Positions 35,395-47,328 of a DNA stretch of 64,000 bases are shown one piece after another. The notes beneath the pieces are model-generated. The model was not told the origin of the DNA and searched no databases. It saw nothing but the letters and a program-made list of their open reading frames with translations. Made by a program: the position numbers and the translations under genes. The stretch comes from Calliopum simillimum (taxonomy: Eukaryota > Arthropoda > Insecta > Diptera > Lauxaniidae), in assembly GCA_951812925.1 (NCBI GenBank), contig OX638368.1:11983994-12047993 (forward strand). Reading direction: 5' to 3'. The stretch's first letter is position 1. Every line of letters begins with the position of its first letter.

Positions 35395-36260
35395 CTTTAC
35401 ATAAATAAAAAATATTACGGATGTTGCTCATTTGCAAACTGATGTTGACAAGCCTTTGGTGTAATAGTAACTTTCTGGCCCTTAACCTCAATAAATGTGC
35501 CTTTGTGTCTTTCTCTAAGTCTTGTACACTTATTCCATCAGCCTATCATATTTCAAATTTTCACTTAGTGTCTGTTAGAGTTGTATTTAATTCCGTATTT
35601 GATACCCCATGCTTGCTATTGTAAGACGCAACAGTTCTTCTTTAAAGGACCCATATACCCTAAAAGTATTTTATACTAGTCTGGTACGATCCAGATTAGC
35701 CCATATTACTAGTCCTATAAATTTCGGCTTGAACGAGTTCAAAAGTCGTTCACTAGATATGCTTTACGATCCCTTTTTCTTGGTTCCAATGATGTTTTTC
35801 CTGCATATAACGCCCTGTGTCTCCTTCTAAGTTTAAAGTCACTTGAAGTTAGGAGTAATATTTTGTTTCTTTTGTTTGTTTTTGGTATTATTAGTGGTGC
35901 TGTTGACTGTCCAGTACTTCTTAATCTTATTAATTTAAATATTCCTTCTAGAGCCCTTAAGTGTAATGCTCCCTTTCACTTAGGTCTTGCCTCTAACGCA
36001 ATGCCAAAAAAGCTTTTCCCGACGCAGAAAAGGTGTTTTAGTCTGTACGGCGCTTAGAAAATTCCGACACAACTGACACCTGTGGTGATCGGGCTTCCGA
36101 ACCTAAATTCATTTCACCCTTCATCTGCAAAAAGAAAATTCTTTTAGATTTTCAGGAGTAATATTCGAAATACCAAAAAAAGTTTTTTTAATCAGTTTAA
36201 TAGAGATAGATATGGTGCAATAACTTTGTTCCTCATAGTTTAAAGGTTGTTAGTGCCCAT
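35395..36260 (+). pseudogene. LINE reverse-transcriptase C-terminal pseudogene (jockey-like), frameshifted
   Basis: Successive frames give FLALNLNKCAFVSFSKS (the strand after the YxDD region), then SLKDPYTLKVFYTSLVRSRL, then FLLFVFGIISGAVDCPVLLN with NLNIPSRAL. This is the normal order of a jockey-type LINE C-terminus. At least two frameshifts and an early stop break it. Confidence 0.7.
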
Positions 36261-36775
36261 TAAGTCTCCCTTTTACATATGAGTCCAAATGGAAAAGCAC
36301 CACAACTCACCGTATATATGTCTCTATGTCAAAAACTTTGTTGTTGAAAATTGTCGCATAGCGGTGAAAAACTGATTTTTCAGCATGTGTAGGTGCACTA
36401 TGCTTTCATGGTTTTCTTTTTTATTTTTTGTATTCCTGTCATATTGAGCCAGTTTTTCAATTAAATTTTTGTCAATGAAAAACATAACCTCCAAAAGTGA
36501 AAAAAAAAATCATTTGAAGTTTTTTTTTTTTCGCTGCAGAGTGAGGTTAGCGGATATGTAGCAATTTCCACTATGGCATAAAGTTTTCTCATTTAAAGTG
36601 CACATTTTTAGAAAATATTTTATCTGTCGAATATTTCTGAAAATATAAGCAATAATCAGATTCCACAAAGGTTTAGCTGAAAATTCAGTTTGATGGGGAA
36701 TGTGCAATTTAAATACGCGCATTCAAAAAGTCGTGTTGTTTGTTGACCATTTAAATGTCATTTAGATTTTTGTGT
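36261..36775. other. Spacer between LINE relic and satellite
   Basis: No recognised feature; A/T-rich. Confidence 0.4.
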
Positions 36776-38705
36776 AGAATTTAGAATATGGAATACAGAA
36801 TATAGCATATAGCATATAGAATATAGAATATAGAATATAGAATATAGAATATAGAATATAGAATATAGAATATAGAATATAGAATATAGAATATAGAATA
36901 TAGAATATAGAATATAGAATATAGAATATAGAATATAGAATATAGAATATAGAATATAGAATATAGAATATAGAATATAGAATATAGAATATAGAATATA
37001 GAATATAGAATATAGAATATAGAATATAGAATATAGAATATAGAATATAGAATATAGAATATAGAATATAGAATATAGAATATAGAATATAGAATATAGA
37101 ATATAGAATATAGAATATAGAATATAGAATATAGAATATAGAATATAGAATATAGAATATAGAATATAGAATATAGAATATAGAATATAGAATATAGAAT
37201 ATAGAATATAGAATATAGAATATAGAATATAGAATATAGAATATAGAATATAGAATATAGAATATAGAATATAGAATATAGAATATAGAATATAGAATAT
37301 AGAATATAGAATATAGAATATAGAATATAGAATATAGAATATAGAATATAGAATATAGAATATAGAATATAGAATATAGAATATAGAATATAGAATATAG
37401 AATATAGAATATAGAATATAGAATATAGAATATAGAATATAGAATATAGAATATAGAATATAGAATATAGAATATAGAATATAGAATATAGAATATAGAA
37501 TATAGAATATAGAATATAGAATATAGAATATAGAATATAGAATATAGAATATAGAATATAGAATATAGAATATAGAATATAGAATATAGAATATAGAATA
37601 TAGAATATAGAATATAGAATATAGAATATAGAATATAGAATATAGAATATAGAATATAGAATATAGAATATAGAATATAGAATATAGAATATAGAATATA
37701 GAATATAGAATATAGAATATAGAATATAGAATATAGAATATAGAATATAGAATATAGAATATAGAATATAGAATATAGAATATAGAATATAGAATATAGA
37801 ATATAGAATATAGAATATAGAATATAGAATATAGAATATAGAATATAGAATATAGAATATAGAATATGGAATATGGAATATAGAATATAGAATATAGAAT
37901 ATAGAATATAGAATATAGAATATAGAATATAGAATATAGAATATAGAATATAGAATATAGAATATAGAATATAGAATATAGAATATAGAATATAGAATAT
38001 AGAATATAGAATATAGAATATAGAATATAGAATATAGAATATAGAATATAGAATATAGAATATAGAATATAGAATATAGAATATAGAATATAGAATATAG
38101 AATATAGAATATAGAATATAGAATATAGAATATAGAATATAGAATATAGAATATAGAATATAGAATATAGAATATAGAATATAGAATATAGAATATAGAA
38201 TATAGAATATAGAATATAGAATATAGAATATAGAATATAGAATATAGAATATAGAATATAGAATATAGAATATAGAATATAGAATATAGAATATAGAATA
38301 TAGAATATAGAATATAGAATATAGAATATAGAATATAGAATATAGAATATAGAATATAGAATATAGAATATAGAATATAGAATATAGAATATAGAATATA
38401 GAATATAGAATATAGAATATAGAATATAGAATATGGAATATGGAATATAGAATATAGAATATAGAATATAGAATATAGAATATAGAATATAGAATATAGA
38501 ATATAGAATATAGAATATAGAATATAGAATATAGAATATAGAATATAGAATATAGAATATAGAATATAGAATATAGAATATAGAATATAGAATATAGAAT
38601 ATAGAATATAGAATATAGAATATAGAATATAGAATATAGAATATAGAATATAGTATATAGAATATATAATATAGAATATAGAACATAGAATATAGAATAT
38701 AGGTA
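36776..38705. repeat. Heptanucleotide satellite (TAGAATA)n, ~1.9 kb
   Basis: Roughly 270 nearly perfect tandem copies of TAGAATA. Variant pairs (GGAATAT GGAATAT) occur at 37868-37876 and 38435-38443, exactly 567 bp (81 units) apart. Edges are degenerate: GGAATACAGAATATAGCATA at the left, GTATATAGAATATATAATAT at the right. The minus strand is stop-free and gives a 642-codon frame of FYILYSI repeats, which I regard as an artefact. Confidence 0.97.
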
Positions 38706-41205
38706 ATAAAATATATAATAAAAAATAGAATATAGGGCTTTCAGCAGAAGTCCAAACTGATTATCACTGTCACTTGAAAAAACTTAGTACATTTTAATGC
38801 TGCTCAAAATAAATTCAGTCAGAGACAGTACAAACGTTTACATGCTGTACGTAAGTAGATATTTTTCAGTGAATCCCTAAGGTTTTCACTTTTCCCAGAT
38901 GAAAATTGTACTATTTATATTGCTCAGCTTTACCTATCACATGCCTTCTTCACAAAATAAACTATTTCACTGTAATAAACACTCCCTCCGAAAGAGAGAG
39001 AAGTCTGCTGACAGGTGAAATGTACTTAAATGCAAAAACATGCTTTTTACTTTTATTATCCACGAACAATCCTTTGCTAGCAATGCGCGCTTCATAGACA
39101 CAATACAGGCAGACAAATAAAAAATGGAGTATAATAAAAATGCAATAAAAATAAAATAAAACAAAAAAAAAACATAAAATTGCAAATTAAAATTTCTGGC
39201 TGATTATTTGGCTTAAATGCCACTACAACGTTTAAATATGGGCGTGATGGTGGCAGCATTTTATAGACGCATCTATTTAAGCTTGAAGAGCAGGCGGGCG
39301 CATTAAATTTTTAATTACAAAAGCGTCCATCTTCATTTTATTCCCCATTTTATTGTTTTATTGTTGTTGGCGTATGGAAAAATTTCCTCAATTTTTTTTT
39401 TTTTTCCTTTTTTCTATTTTTTGCTGTTTAAAGTTTTTTATTTTTTTCTTGAAGTAAAAAAAAAGTGTTAACAAAGCATAATAAGTTAACAGACAATGCA
39501 AAGTAGATAAAATAAAAATGAAATAAAATAAAATTTTGCTTTTGAGTGGCAGCGCTTAGAAAGCATTGGATTGTTTTTCTTTAATTTAACTTAATTTGAA
39601 GTTTGAAAAGGATTAAGAATGGCAAGTGAAAGAATAATGTAACGTCAAAAGATATGTACATAGTGCATTGCGTGCAAATTTAAAACCAATTGTACAAATC
39701 ATCTTATCAGTCAAAGGTATTCCGTTTAACCCTCTTCCTACTTCGCATTACTTTGCTATTGCATGCAACTGTGGGATGGGTAGAAGAAGCTTAGATTTTT
39801 TTAGAATATTTCTTTAATTTTGCGACAGAAGTTAGTTTTACTGCTATGAAAAAATGCTGCCAGCAGTTAATTTGAATCATACTTCACATAACCGCCTCTT
39901 TTTGATCATACAACAGACAAAAAGAAGGACTACCATTTGAAAAGTTTGGCAGGCCTTCATTTAAGAAAAATAAGATTTTTGACAGGAAACATTCTTTATC
40001 TCAGTACTTGATCACGACGAAAAAGAGGATAAAGAAACAACAGACGAATTCAAAAAGCAGTGGCCATTCTTGAAGAGAAACGTTATAGTGCTACGAAAAT
40101 AAATTGTCACATTTCACAAATTGCAGTATAAGCTTAGCCCTCATTCAGCTGAAGAATTTTTCAACTGATTCCGACTGACTTAATGATAAAAAATTAAAAC
40201 TGAATTCAAATATAGTTTTTTGTAAAATTTTGGATAGTTTATTCAATATAAAATTCAATATAAAAACTATTGCTTTAAAGATTTGTAGCTAGAACGGAGA
40301 TGCCAGTTCTGACATCTTTAAATTGTCGCCATTCAGTAATATATATGTATTATATTCGTTGGTGCCAACATAAGGGGAAATTCGTTTTTGTAATTGAAAC
40401 AAAAAACACTTTTTACAAATTTTACTATGAAAAAACTATTATATTTATTGACAAAATTTCTTTTGGAGATTGTTAAATATTGTCTAAAAAATATGAAAAA
40501 AAAATTTTTTTTTTCAAAGGTTTGCAGGCAACCTTTGGTTATACCAAAGGATCTAAGTACCATTACGATGCAAAAGTATTGTTATACATATTATATGCCT
40601 TAATTATCAATTATTTGACCGGTATAATTTTTTCAATATAATGCAATCAATTTCACATCGTCATGTAAATTTTTTGTAGAAACAGAAAGTAATTAGAACA
40701 ATTTTTAACAAAACGAAACCCGATTCATATTTTGACACTACTTTTGCCTTGTACTGGTACTTAGGCCCATTGATAAGGCAACTCCTCAATTGTTTCCACG
40801 ATTTTCACATTGCTGAGTCTACTGCTACATTGGATTGTAGTTGGTGTTTAATAAGTAAATTGACATCAAAGATGGTCAGGATTCCAGAAGGCACTTATCT
40901 CTTTTAAAATAACCTTACCCTTTTTTATAATCAAAAAATTAACCCAGTGGTGTCAAACTACAAATGGCATACCTTTTAAGCAAAACTTTACCCACATTTT
41001 TCTAAACCAATGAGCAAAAGCTGCATTTTCTACAGCAACACAGATGTTAAAAGCATTTCGCTTGCATTGTTGAACAAAATGAAAGGGGTAGAATTTTGTT
41101 GTCACAGACTTTCCTTGGAACCTTAAGCATTTGGCAACACGCAGCATGCAATTGAAGTTGAATATAAATTCGATGAAATTAACTTTGCAACGGCATACAT
41201 ATACA
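38706..41205. other. AT-rich intergenic stretch
   Basis: No gene supported. Short frames (for example 40953-41147 minus) have no recognised motif. Confidence 0.4.
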
Positions 41206-41606
41206 TTAGGATGGGCCGATTTGAAAATTGATCTCGGCTACCACCCTATATGAAAGTTCATTCAATTCTATGAATATTTGCCCAAGGAACTATACCTCTC
41301 CGTTCAACTTTAGTTCGGCGCATTTTTTTTATTTTCATACTAAATTTTAAAAATTTTTATAAAGACAAAAGTAATGTCATTATATAATTTGGCTGGTATT
41401 CTGTCAGTAATCAATTAAATTGGGTTCTGTTTACATAAAAAGTTTACTTGATAGTGTGAAATTGATGCTGTATATTTAAAAAAGTGATATGGGTCGAATA
41501 GCCGATTATTATGACCGACTTTCAAAATAAACGATTCATATTTTTGGATGAATTTGTTCAAACAAAACGCTAACCTAGGCTGAAAGTTCAATTTGGCCCA
41601 CCTTAA
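41206..41606. mobile_element. MITE with TTAGGATGGGCC-type ends, ~400 bp
   Basis: TTAGGATGGGCCGATTTGAA at the left is mirrored by a right end whose complement reads TTAAGGTGGGCCAAATTGAA. ATACAT flanks both sides approximately. Non-coding. Confidence 0.55.
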
Positions 41607-42865
41607 TATACATATATTGCACAAAGGTATATATGCAACATAATCGAATATCTAGCAGATATGCTTGGTGTAGTGAAGCTGTGTAAAAATTGTAAAATTT
41701 TTCTCAAGAATGTATATCGTATAAAGCGCTTTGTACTTTATGTTGCTAAGATTGAGTTCTTTTTTTTCGATTTATTACTTTTTGATTTCGTAGAAATGTT
41801 ACTAAACTATTCCCAAGATAAAATATAAACCCATAACTGAAAATGTAAAAAATTATGCTTGATGAAGCAGAAATCGAAAGCATTAGCAGCGGCTTTCTGT
41901 AATTTTTTGCATGTTATTTATTTTATTTGACAAATATCTTTTACTTGTAATTTATATGATGTAAGCAAAGGCAAAAAAATACAAAATTTATATTGCGTAC
42001 ACTTAAGAACCAATATTTGAATTATAAAAAAAAAATCTTGTTTTTTACAAATTTCCAGTGCTTTATCAAAGGCAACAAATAAAATGATTTTATTCTTGCA
42101 CTCTTCAACGAGATTTTTTTTTTTCGACTTTTTCAATATTTTGTATTGTAGGCATAGTACCTCTTTTATTAATTTAATATTTCTATTGCTGCCACCCACC
42201 CACAAAAGTATGCAACACAATATATCCCAAAAAAAAATTACCTAATTTTTACAAATAAATTACTTTTTTCCCAACATTTTCCCTTATAAATATTACTTTT
42301 CTTATGCTTTTTTCACATTACCACCACTGCTGCGCTCGTCAACACAGCTCGTCGTCATCAGCAAAATCATCTAAATCAACATCATCAACAACATCAACGC
42401 CATCTACCACAATATTTCTTCGAAAGCGCGCGGGATTTGACAAATTCAATCATTTTCCCATTACAAACCAAACAAACGATGATTGTTTCACAGCGCGCGT
42501 CATACACAAGAACATACACCCAGCTGCCCTGAGCAGCAACACCTGAAGCGACTTTACTCTGTTGTTATACGTAAGTATATGCCGCCCGCACTTCATTTTG
42601 TTGCTGAAAAAGGATCTAAGTATGTTAAAGATGTGCCAAATGGCAACTGCCGGGTCGCAGGTGACTTAGAGAAAGTTCGATATATTGCGAAGGAAGGTTT
42701 TCTACAATATGAAACAATTTAAATTTTCAAAAATTGCACAAAATACTTAATGGCATTACATACATTGATAAAATAAGTTGAATATTATTTACTTTACAAG
42801 ATTCTGTTAATTTTAACACGAGCAAATACAGCGAACATTTTAAAATCTTGTGAAATTTAATTTTA
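41607..42865. other. Intergenic; possible untranslated exon near 42300-42573
   Basis: The part 42300-42570 is richer in G/C and CA/TC words and ends in a strong donor-like TTATAC|GTAAGTAT at 42573-42580. It could be a 5' untranslated exon of a gene outside the window. No coding evidence. Confidence 0.25.
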
Positions 42866-42869
42866 GGAA

Positions 42870-43795
42870 AAAATCTTTCTCAAAATTTTCGATATCTTCA
42901 AAATTTCTCGATTTTCTCTCAACACTTTACGACTTCTTTATTTTTCGATTTTCTGAACACTTTTTGACTTCTTCAAAACTAACGTTTTTCTCAACTTTAC
43001 TTTATTAAAAAATTTTTTTAATTATTAAAATTTTTCGACTTCTCCAAAATTTCACCATTTTCTTAATGTTTTCCGACTTCTTCAAAAATTTTTTTAATTT
43101 TCTTAACTTTTTTCAACTTCTTCAAAATTTCTCCATTATCACAACATTTTTCGACTTCTTCAAAATTTCTCAATTTTTTAACATTTTCCAACTTCTTCAA
43201 AAATTTTTCCATTTTCTCAACATTTTCAGAGTTCTTCAAAATTCCTCGAATTTCTTAACACTTTTCGACTTCCTCAAAATTTCTCAATTTTTTGAACATT
43301 TTCCGACTTCTTCAAAAATTTTTCTCAACATTTTCAGAGTTCTTCAAAATTTCTCGATTTTCTCAACATTTTTCGACTTCTTCAAAATTCTCGTTTTTCG
43401 CTACTTTTTTCTACTTCTTCAAAAATTGTATTGATTTTCTTAACATTTTTTGACTTCTTCAAAATTTCTCCATTTTCTTAACATTTTTCGACATGTTCAA
43501 GATTTTTCGAATTTTCTCAACATTTTCCGACTCCTTCAAATTTCTCCATTTTCACAACATTTTCAGACTTCTTGAAAATTTCTCGATTTTCTCAACATTT
43601 TCAGACTTCTTCAAAATTTCTCGATTTTTTCAAAATTTGTTGACTTTTTCGAAATTCTCGATTATTCGAATTTCTCAAAATTTTTCGACTTTATCAACAT
43701 TTTCCGACTAATTGAAAATTTCTTGATTTTCGCCAAATTTTTCGATTTTCTCCAGACTTTTCGACTTTATCAACATTTTCGACTTCTACAAAATT
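42870..43795 (+). repeat. Degenerate ~30-bp minisatellite (TTTTCGACTTCTTCAAAATTTC type)
   Basis: Words such as CGACTTCTTCAAAATTTCTC and GATTTTCTCAACATTTT alternate with many point changes for over 900 bp. The 122-codon F/N/L-rich frame at 43066-43434 arises from it and is not a gene. Confidence 0.85.
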
Positions 43796-44770
43796 AAATC
43801 TGAAGTACAAGTTTTTCTCACCAAAAATAAAATATAACCGAAAACATTCTCTTAACCAAAGGTGTCAGCGTAGAAAAAAAGTAAGTCAATTTTGGCTCGC
43901 CTACAACAATCACAATATTTCAATAATTTGCAAATTTCTCGGAACTACAATAATCAGAAAAAAATTGTTTTTGTTATTTTTTGTTTTTTTGTAGACGATT
44001 CAAAAAAAAAAACAACAAAAAACTTTTTTTGTGATTGTTGTACTTCTGAGAAATTTACAAATTATTGAAATATTGTATTTGTGATTTTGAAACGCTGACT
44101 ATTCACTGCGAACAAATCACCCCATAGCCAATATATCGCTAAAAATTTCTCGATTTTCTCAATATTTGTTGACTTTTTCGAAATTCTCGATTTTCTGAAT
44201 TCTTCGAAATTTCTAGATTTTTCCAACATTATTCGAATTTCTCAAAATTTTTCGACTTTATCAACACTTTCCGACTAATTGAAAATTTCTTGATTTTCGC
44301 CACATTTTTCGATTTTCTCCAGACTTTTCGACTTTATCAATATTTTCGACTTCTACAAAATTAAATCTAAAGTACAAATAGAATATAACCGAAAACATTC
44401 TCTTAAACCAAAGGTGTCAGCGTAGAATAAAAGAAAGTTAATTTTGGCTCGCCTACAACAATGGCAATACATATTTTAAAAATTTGCAAATTCCTCGGAA
44501 CTACAACAATCGCAAAAAATATTTTTAATTGTTTTTTGGCTCGTCTACAAAACCACAATATTTCAATATTTTGCAAATTTCGTGGAACTACAATAATTAG
44601 AAAAAATTGTTTTTGTTATTTTTGTGTTATTGTTTTATTTTATAATGTTTTTTGTTTTTTCCACATAAAACAACAAAAAACCTTTTTTCGTGATTGTTGT
44701 ACTTCTGATAAATTTAGAAAATATTGAAATATTGTATTTGTTGTAGACGAGCAAAAGTTTTGCGCTTGGC
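43637..44770 (+). repeat. Duplication of a ~0.57-kb block spanning minisatellite and unique sequence
   Basis: AAGTACAA followed by AATATAACCGAAAACATTCT and AAAGGTGTCAGCGTAGAA occurs at 43803 and 44370, offset 552-567 bp. The preceding TTGTTGACTTTTTCGAAATT is likewise repeated (43637 and 44166). The duplicated non-minisatellite part includes TTTTGGCTCGCCTACAACAA. Confidence 0.75.
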
Positions 44771-44813
44771 TCAGTAATCTTGAATTTTGACACACTTGTC
44801 TTAAACTACTCAC

Positions 44814-44996
44814 TGCGACCAAATCCCCGTTTAGCCATTATATCGCTCAACTCTAGCCAAAATTCATTGGTTGTTTTTGGCACCTCACGCAATGCTCTCT
44901 CTGGCGCACACAATTGATTACCTGTGATTTGTGCGTTGAGGAAATTTAATTTTACATCTTCAAGTTTCTTCTTTTTGGTAAAAGAAGAAGTCAACC
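44814..44996 (-). CDS. Possible isolated exon, Myb/SANT-like peptide
   Basis: On the minus strand a 183-base segment lies between an acceptor-like CTCCCCACAG and a consensus donor GTGAGT. It is open in the frame giving KKKKLEDVKLNFLNAQITGN, ALREVPKTTNEFW and ELSDIMAKRGFGR. The last part resembles the end of a Myb/SANT-like DNA-binding helix pair (W-E-I-A-x-x-M-x-x-R-G-Y-x-R-S). No neighbouring exon was found in the surrounding repeats, so it may be a transposon-derived or decayed exon. Confidence 0.25.
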
Positions 44997-45009
44997 CTGT
45001 GGGGAGTTA

Positions 45010-45911
45010 CCATTTGGGTAGGTGCAAATTTTGTTTGCAGCTTAAAATCTTCAATGTTGGGCTCAATTTTTTTTTTCTTTTTTTGGTGTCAAACAAACGA
45101 TTTTTCTTATTTTACACGTTGAGTGTGAAAAGTAAATGAAAAATACGAAAATTAGTAACTGGCGGAAGTGTAAAGAATACAAAAGCGACAACATCAATAT
45201 GATGGGATGAATGGCAATGTGTATGGATGGGTACTCTCAGAGGGTACGCAATAATTTGAGCTTATGTGTCATCTGCAGCATTTGGTAAAAAAAAAATAAA
45301 AAATACAACCAATTTTTCAACACACACCGTTGGTAATATTTCAAATTTTAAAACAGCATTGGGGAAGATTCCTTGTTAAATTTGAATTCGGATAAATTTA
45401 AGGGAGTTCTTAGTAACTTTTCTTTAAAGATTTGACCCACTGCAAAGTGTTTTATTGCTTATATTTTATATAAAAGTCAAAGTATATAATTACATGCTTA
45501 TTATTAAAAAAAAAAATTGTACCATATTTTCTCCTTTGACATCTTGCAACTAATTCATCATCGTCCTTTTATTAAAAAGTGTGAGCGCAACGAATTTATT
45601 TGGCAGCAAAATTTATTGCACGCATGTGAAAGAACTCTGGGGAGCGAGGAAATCACCAGATGTCACGTGACTTAAGAGCCAAAAGCTATACTGGGCTTGT
45701 ATTGCAAGTTTAGTTGGGAACAAAAATTTAATCATTTTTATTAAAGTTTCACTTAAATAGCTTAAAAGAAAGCCAACCAATTTGTAGTTAGATGTTTTGT
45801 GAGCGACATTTCTGTTAAAAAAGAAAATGTAAGAAATGTAAAAAATGGTACCTCACACTGTTAACCACTAGTTGAGTTCTACTTCTAGTTGAGCTCTACT
45901 TGAAATAACAG
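45010..45911. other. AT-rich intergenic stretch
   Basis: Nothing recognised. Confidence 0.4.
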
Positions 45912-45913
45912 TA

Positions 45914-47126
45914 GGGGAATGTCGTATAGGTTGGGACGGGTTTTGTTTTCGGTCAGTGGTTTGGAAACGGATGGAAAAATTGTTAATTTAAATAAACCAA
46001 TAAAAAGATATGGTCATCGGCTACAACTTTTTCATAGAAAGTTATTTGACATCATGATCAAGTCAAAAGTTATAGCCATTTTAATGAAGACAACTTTTTT
46101 TGCCGAAAAAAAATTTACCGTATAAGTTGGGACACTTCAAAAATCACAAAGTGAGCCAAAAAGTTTAGTTAATCTGCATGATATTATTTTTATTAGAACA
46201 TTTATTAAAAAGTCATGTTTCAATGAAACAATTTTGGTAAAAATATATAAGATTCCGCCTAATATGATTCGCAGTTTGTACAGGTGAAGAAACTGTTCCG
46301 CAAATTTTATATTCAAGGTACTTCTTGTGCGAGACACAAGATACCATCAACGGATTGGAGTGCGAAGCAACTCTTTTAACCAGCTTTAACAATGCATCGT
46401 CATCAATGGTTGAAATGTCTTTAATTTTATCATTCACTTTTTGGGTATAACTCGCCAAACTGCTTTTTGGGATTTTATAAGCCTTTCTGGTGGATCGAAT
46501 GCCTTAGCCAATTTTATTTCCTTGATCTCTGCGACCAATGCATTGATATCGGTAATTCCACGATCGGTTTTTCGTGCGTTAGTGAACTTGCCAAGCTCAT
46601 GACACATAAATGCGTCACAATCTTAAAAAATTCATTAATAAATGCTTTTAAATTATTACAAACACAATTGCATTCATCAAATATAATAAAAATATAATTT
46701 AAATGGTAACGCAATGCCTTGGAATAAAAAAAAGTGCTGTCCCAACTTATACGACATGAGTGTCCCAACCTTTACAAAGTTGCCATTTCGTGAAAGCCCA
46801 AAAATAATATTTGCCACAACAATACATTTCAATTACTCTTTCACGCAATGAAAATACACTGAATACAAGACACATTGAACATACTTACATGAAATAATTG
46901 GTTCAAATTCGGAAAATTACAAAGTCGCAGAAACTATCGAAAAGATCTTTTGATATGACAATTTACTCTTTGTTTGGAATGGATATAATCAACAAGAGTT
47001 CTTCGATCTTTTGCACATGAAATGTTAGGTTATAAACAGACTTTACTTCGACAGTTGAAACATAGGTGTCGCCAGTATCGGAAATTCAAGAAAAACGGCT
47101 GTCCCAACTTATACGGCGTCCCAACC
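45914..47126 (-). mobile_element. Pogo-like IR/DR DNA element, ~1.2 kb, defective
   Basis: TA (45912-45913 and 47127-47128) flanks ends built on GTCGTATAGGTTGGGAC. Further copies of GTATAAGTTGGGAC lie inside: one at about 46120 in the same orientation as the left end, and copies at about 46735-46770 and 47100-47126 in the opposite orientation. This inverted/direct repeat arrangement is known in Tc1/mariner/pogo elements. The minus strand has a frameshifted helix-turn-helix remnant: INALVAEIKEIKLAKA, then IRSTRKAYKIPKSSLASYTQ. No DDE core is readable. Confidence 0.6.
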
Positions 47127-47328
47127 TATTACAGAAAAGCTTTTGAAAAATTATTTATTAACGTCAGAATTTTGGAAATAATGCCGGAAAAATACTTATT
47201 TGGAAATAAAACCAAAAAAAAAATTTGCATAAAATATTCTGGCGATATTTCCATGTTTTGGAAATAAAGATAGAAATATTTCTAATGTTTTTCCAAAATT
47301 TATGGATTTATTTCTAAAAGTCATGTTA

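Noticed and set aside
36758..38686. 642-codon minus-strand open frame (FYILYSI repeats)
   Set aside because: Pure translation of a 7-bp satellite; no signal, promoter, splice site or non-repeat domain.
36776..38705. CRISPR-like or telomeric repeat
   Set aside because: No spacers, and the unit TAGAATA is not the insect telomere repeat; simple satellite in a eukaryotic genome.
42304..42722. Two S/T/H-rich plus-strand frames
   Set aside because: Short, low-complexity, and the second reads straight through a strong splice donor.
43066..43711. F/N/L/I-rich open frames
   Set aside because: Translation of the 30-bp minisatellite.
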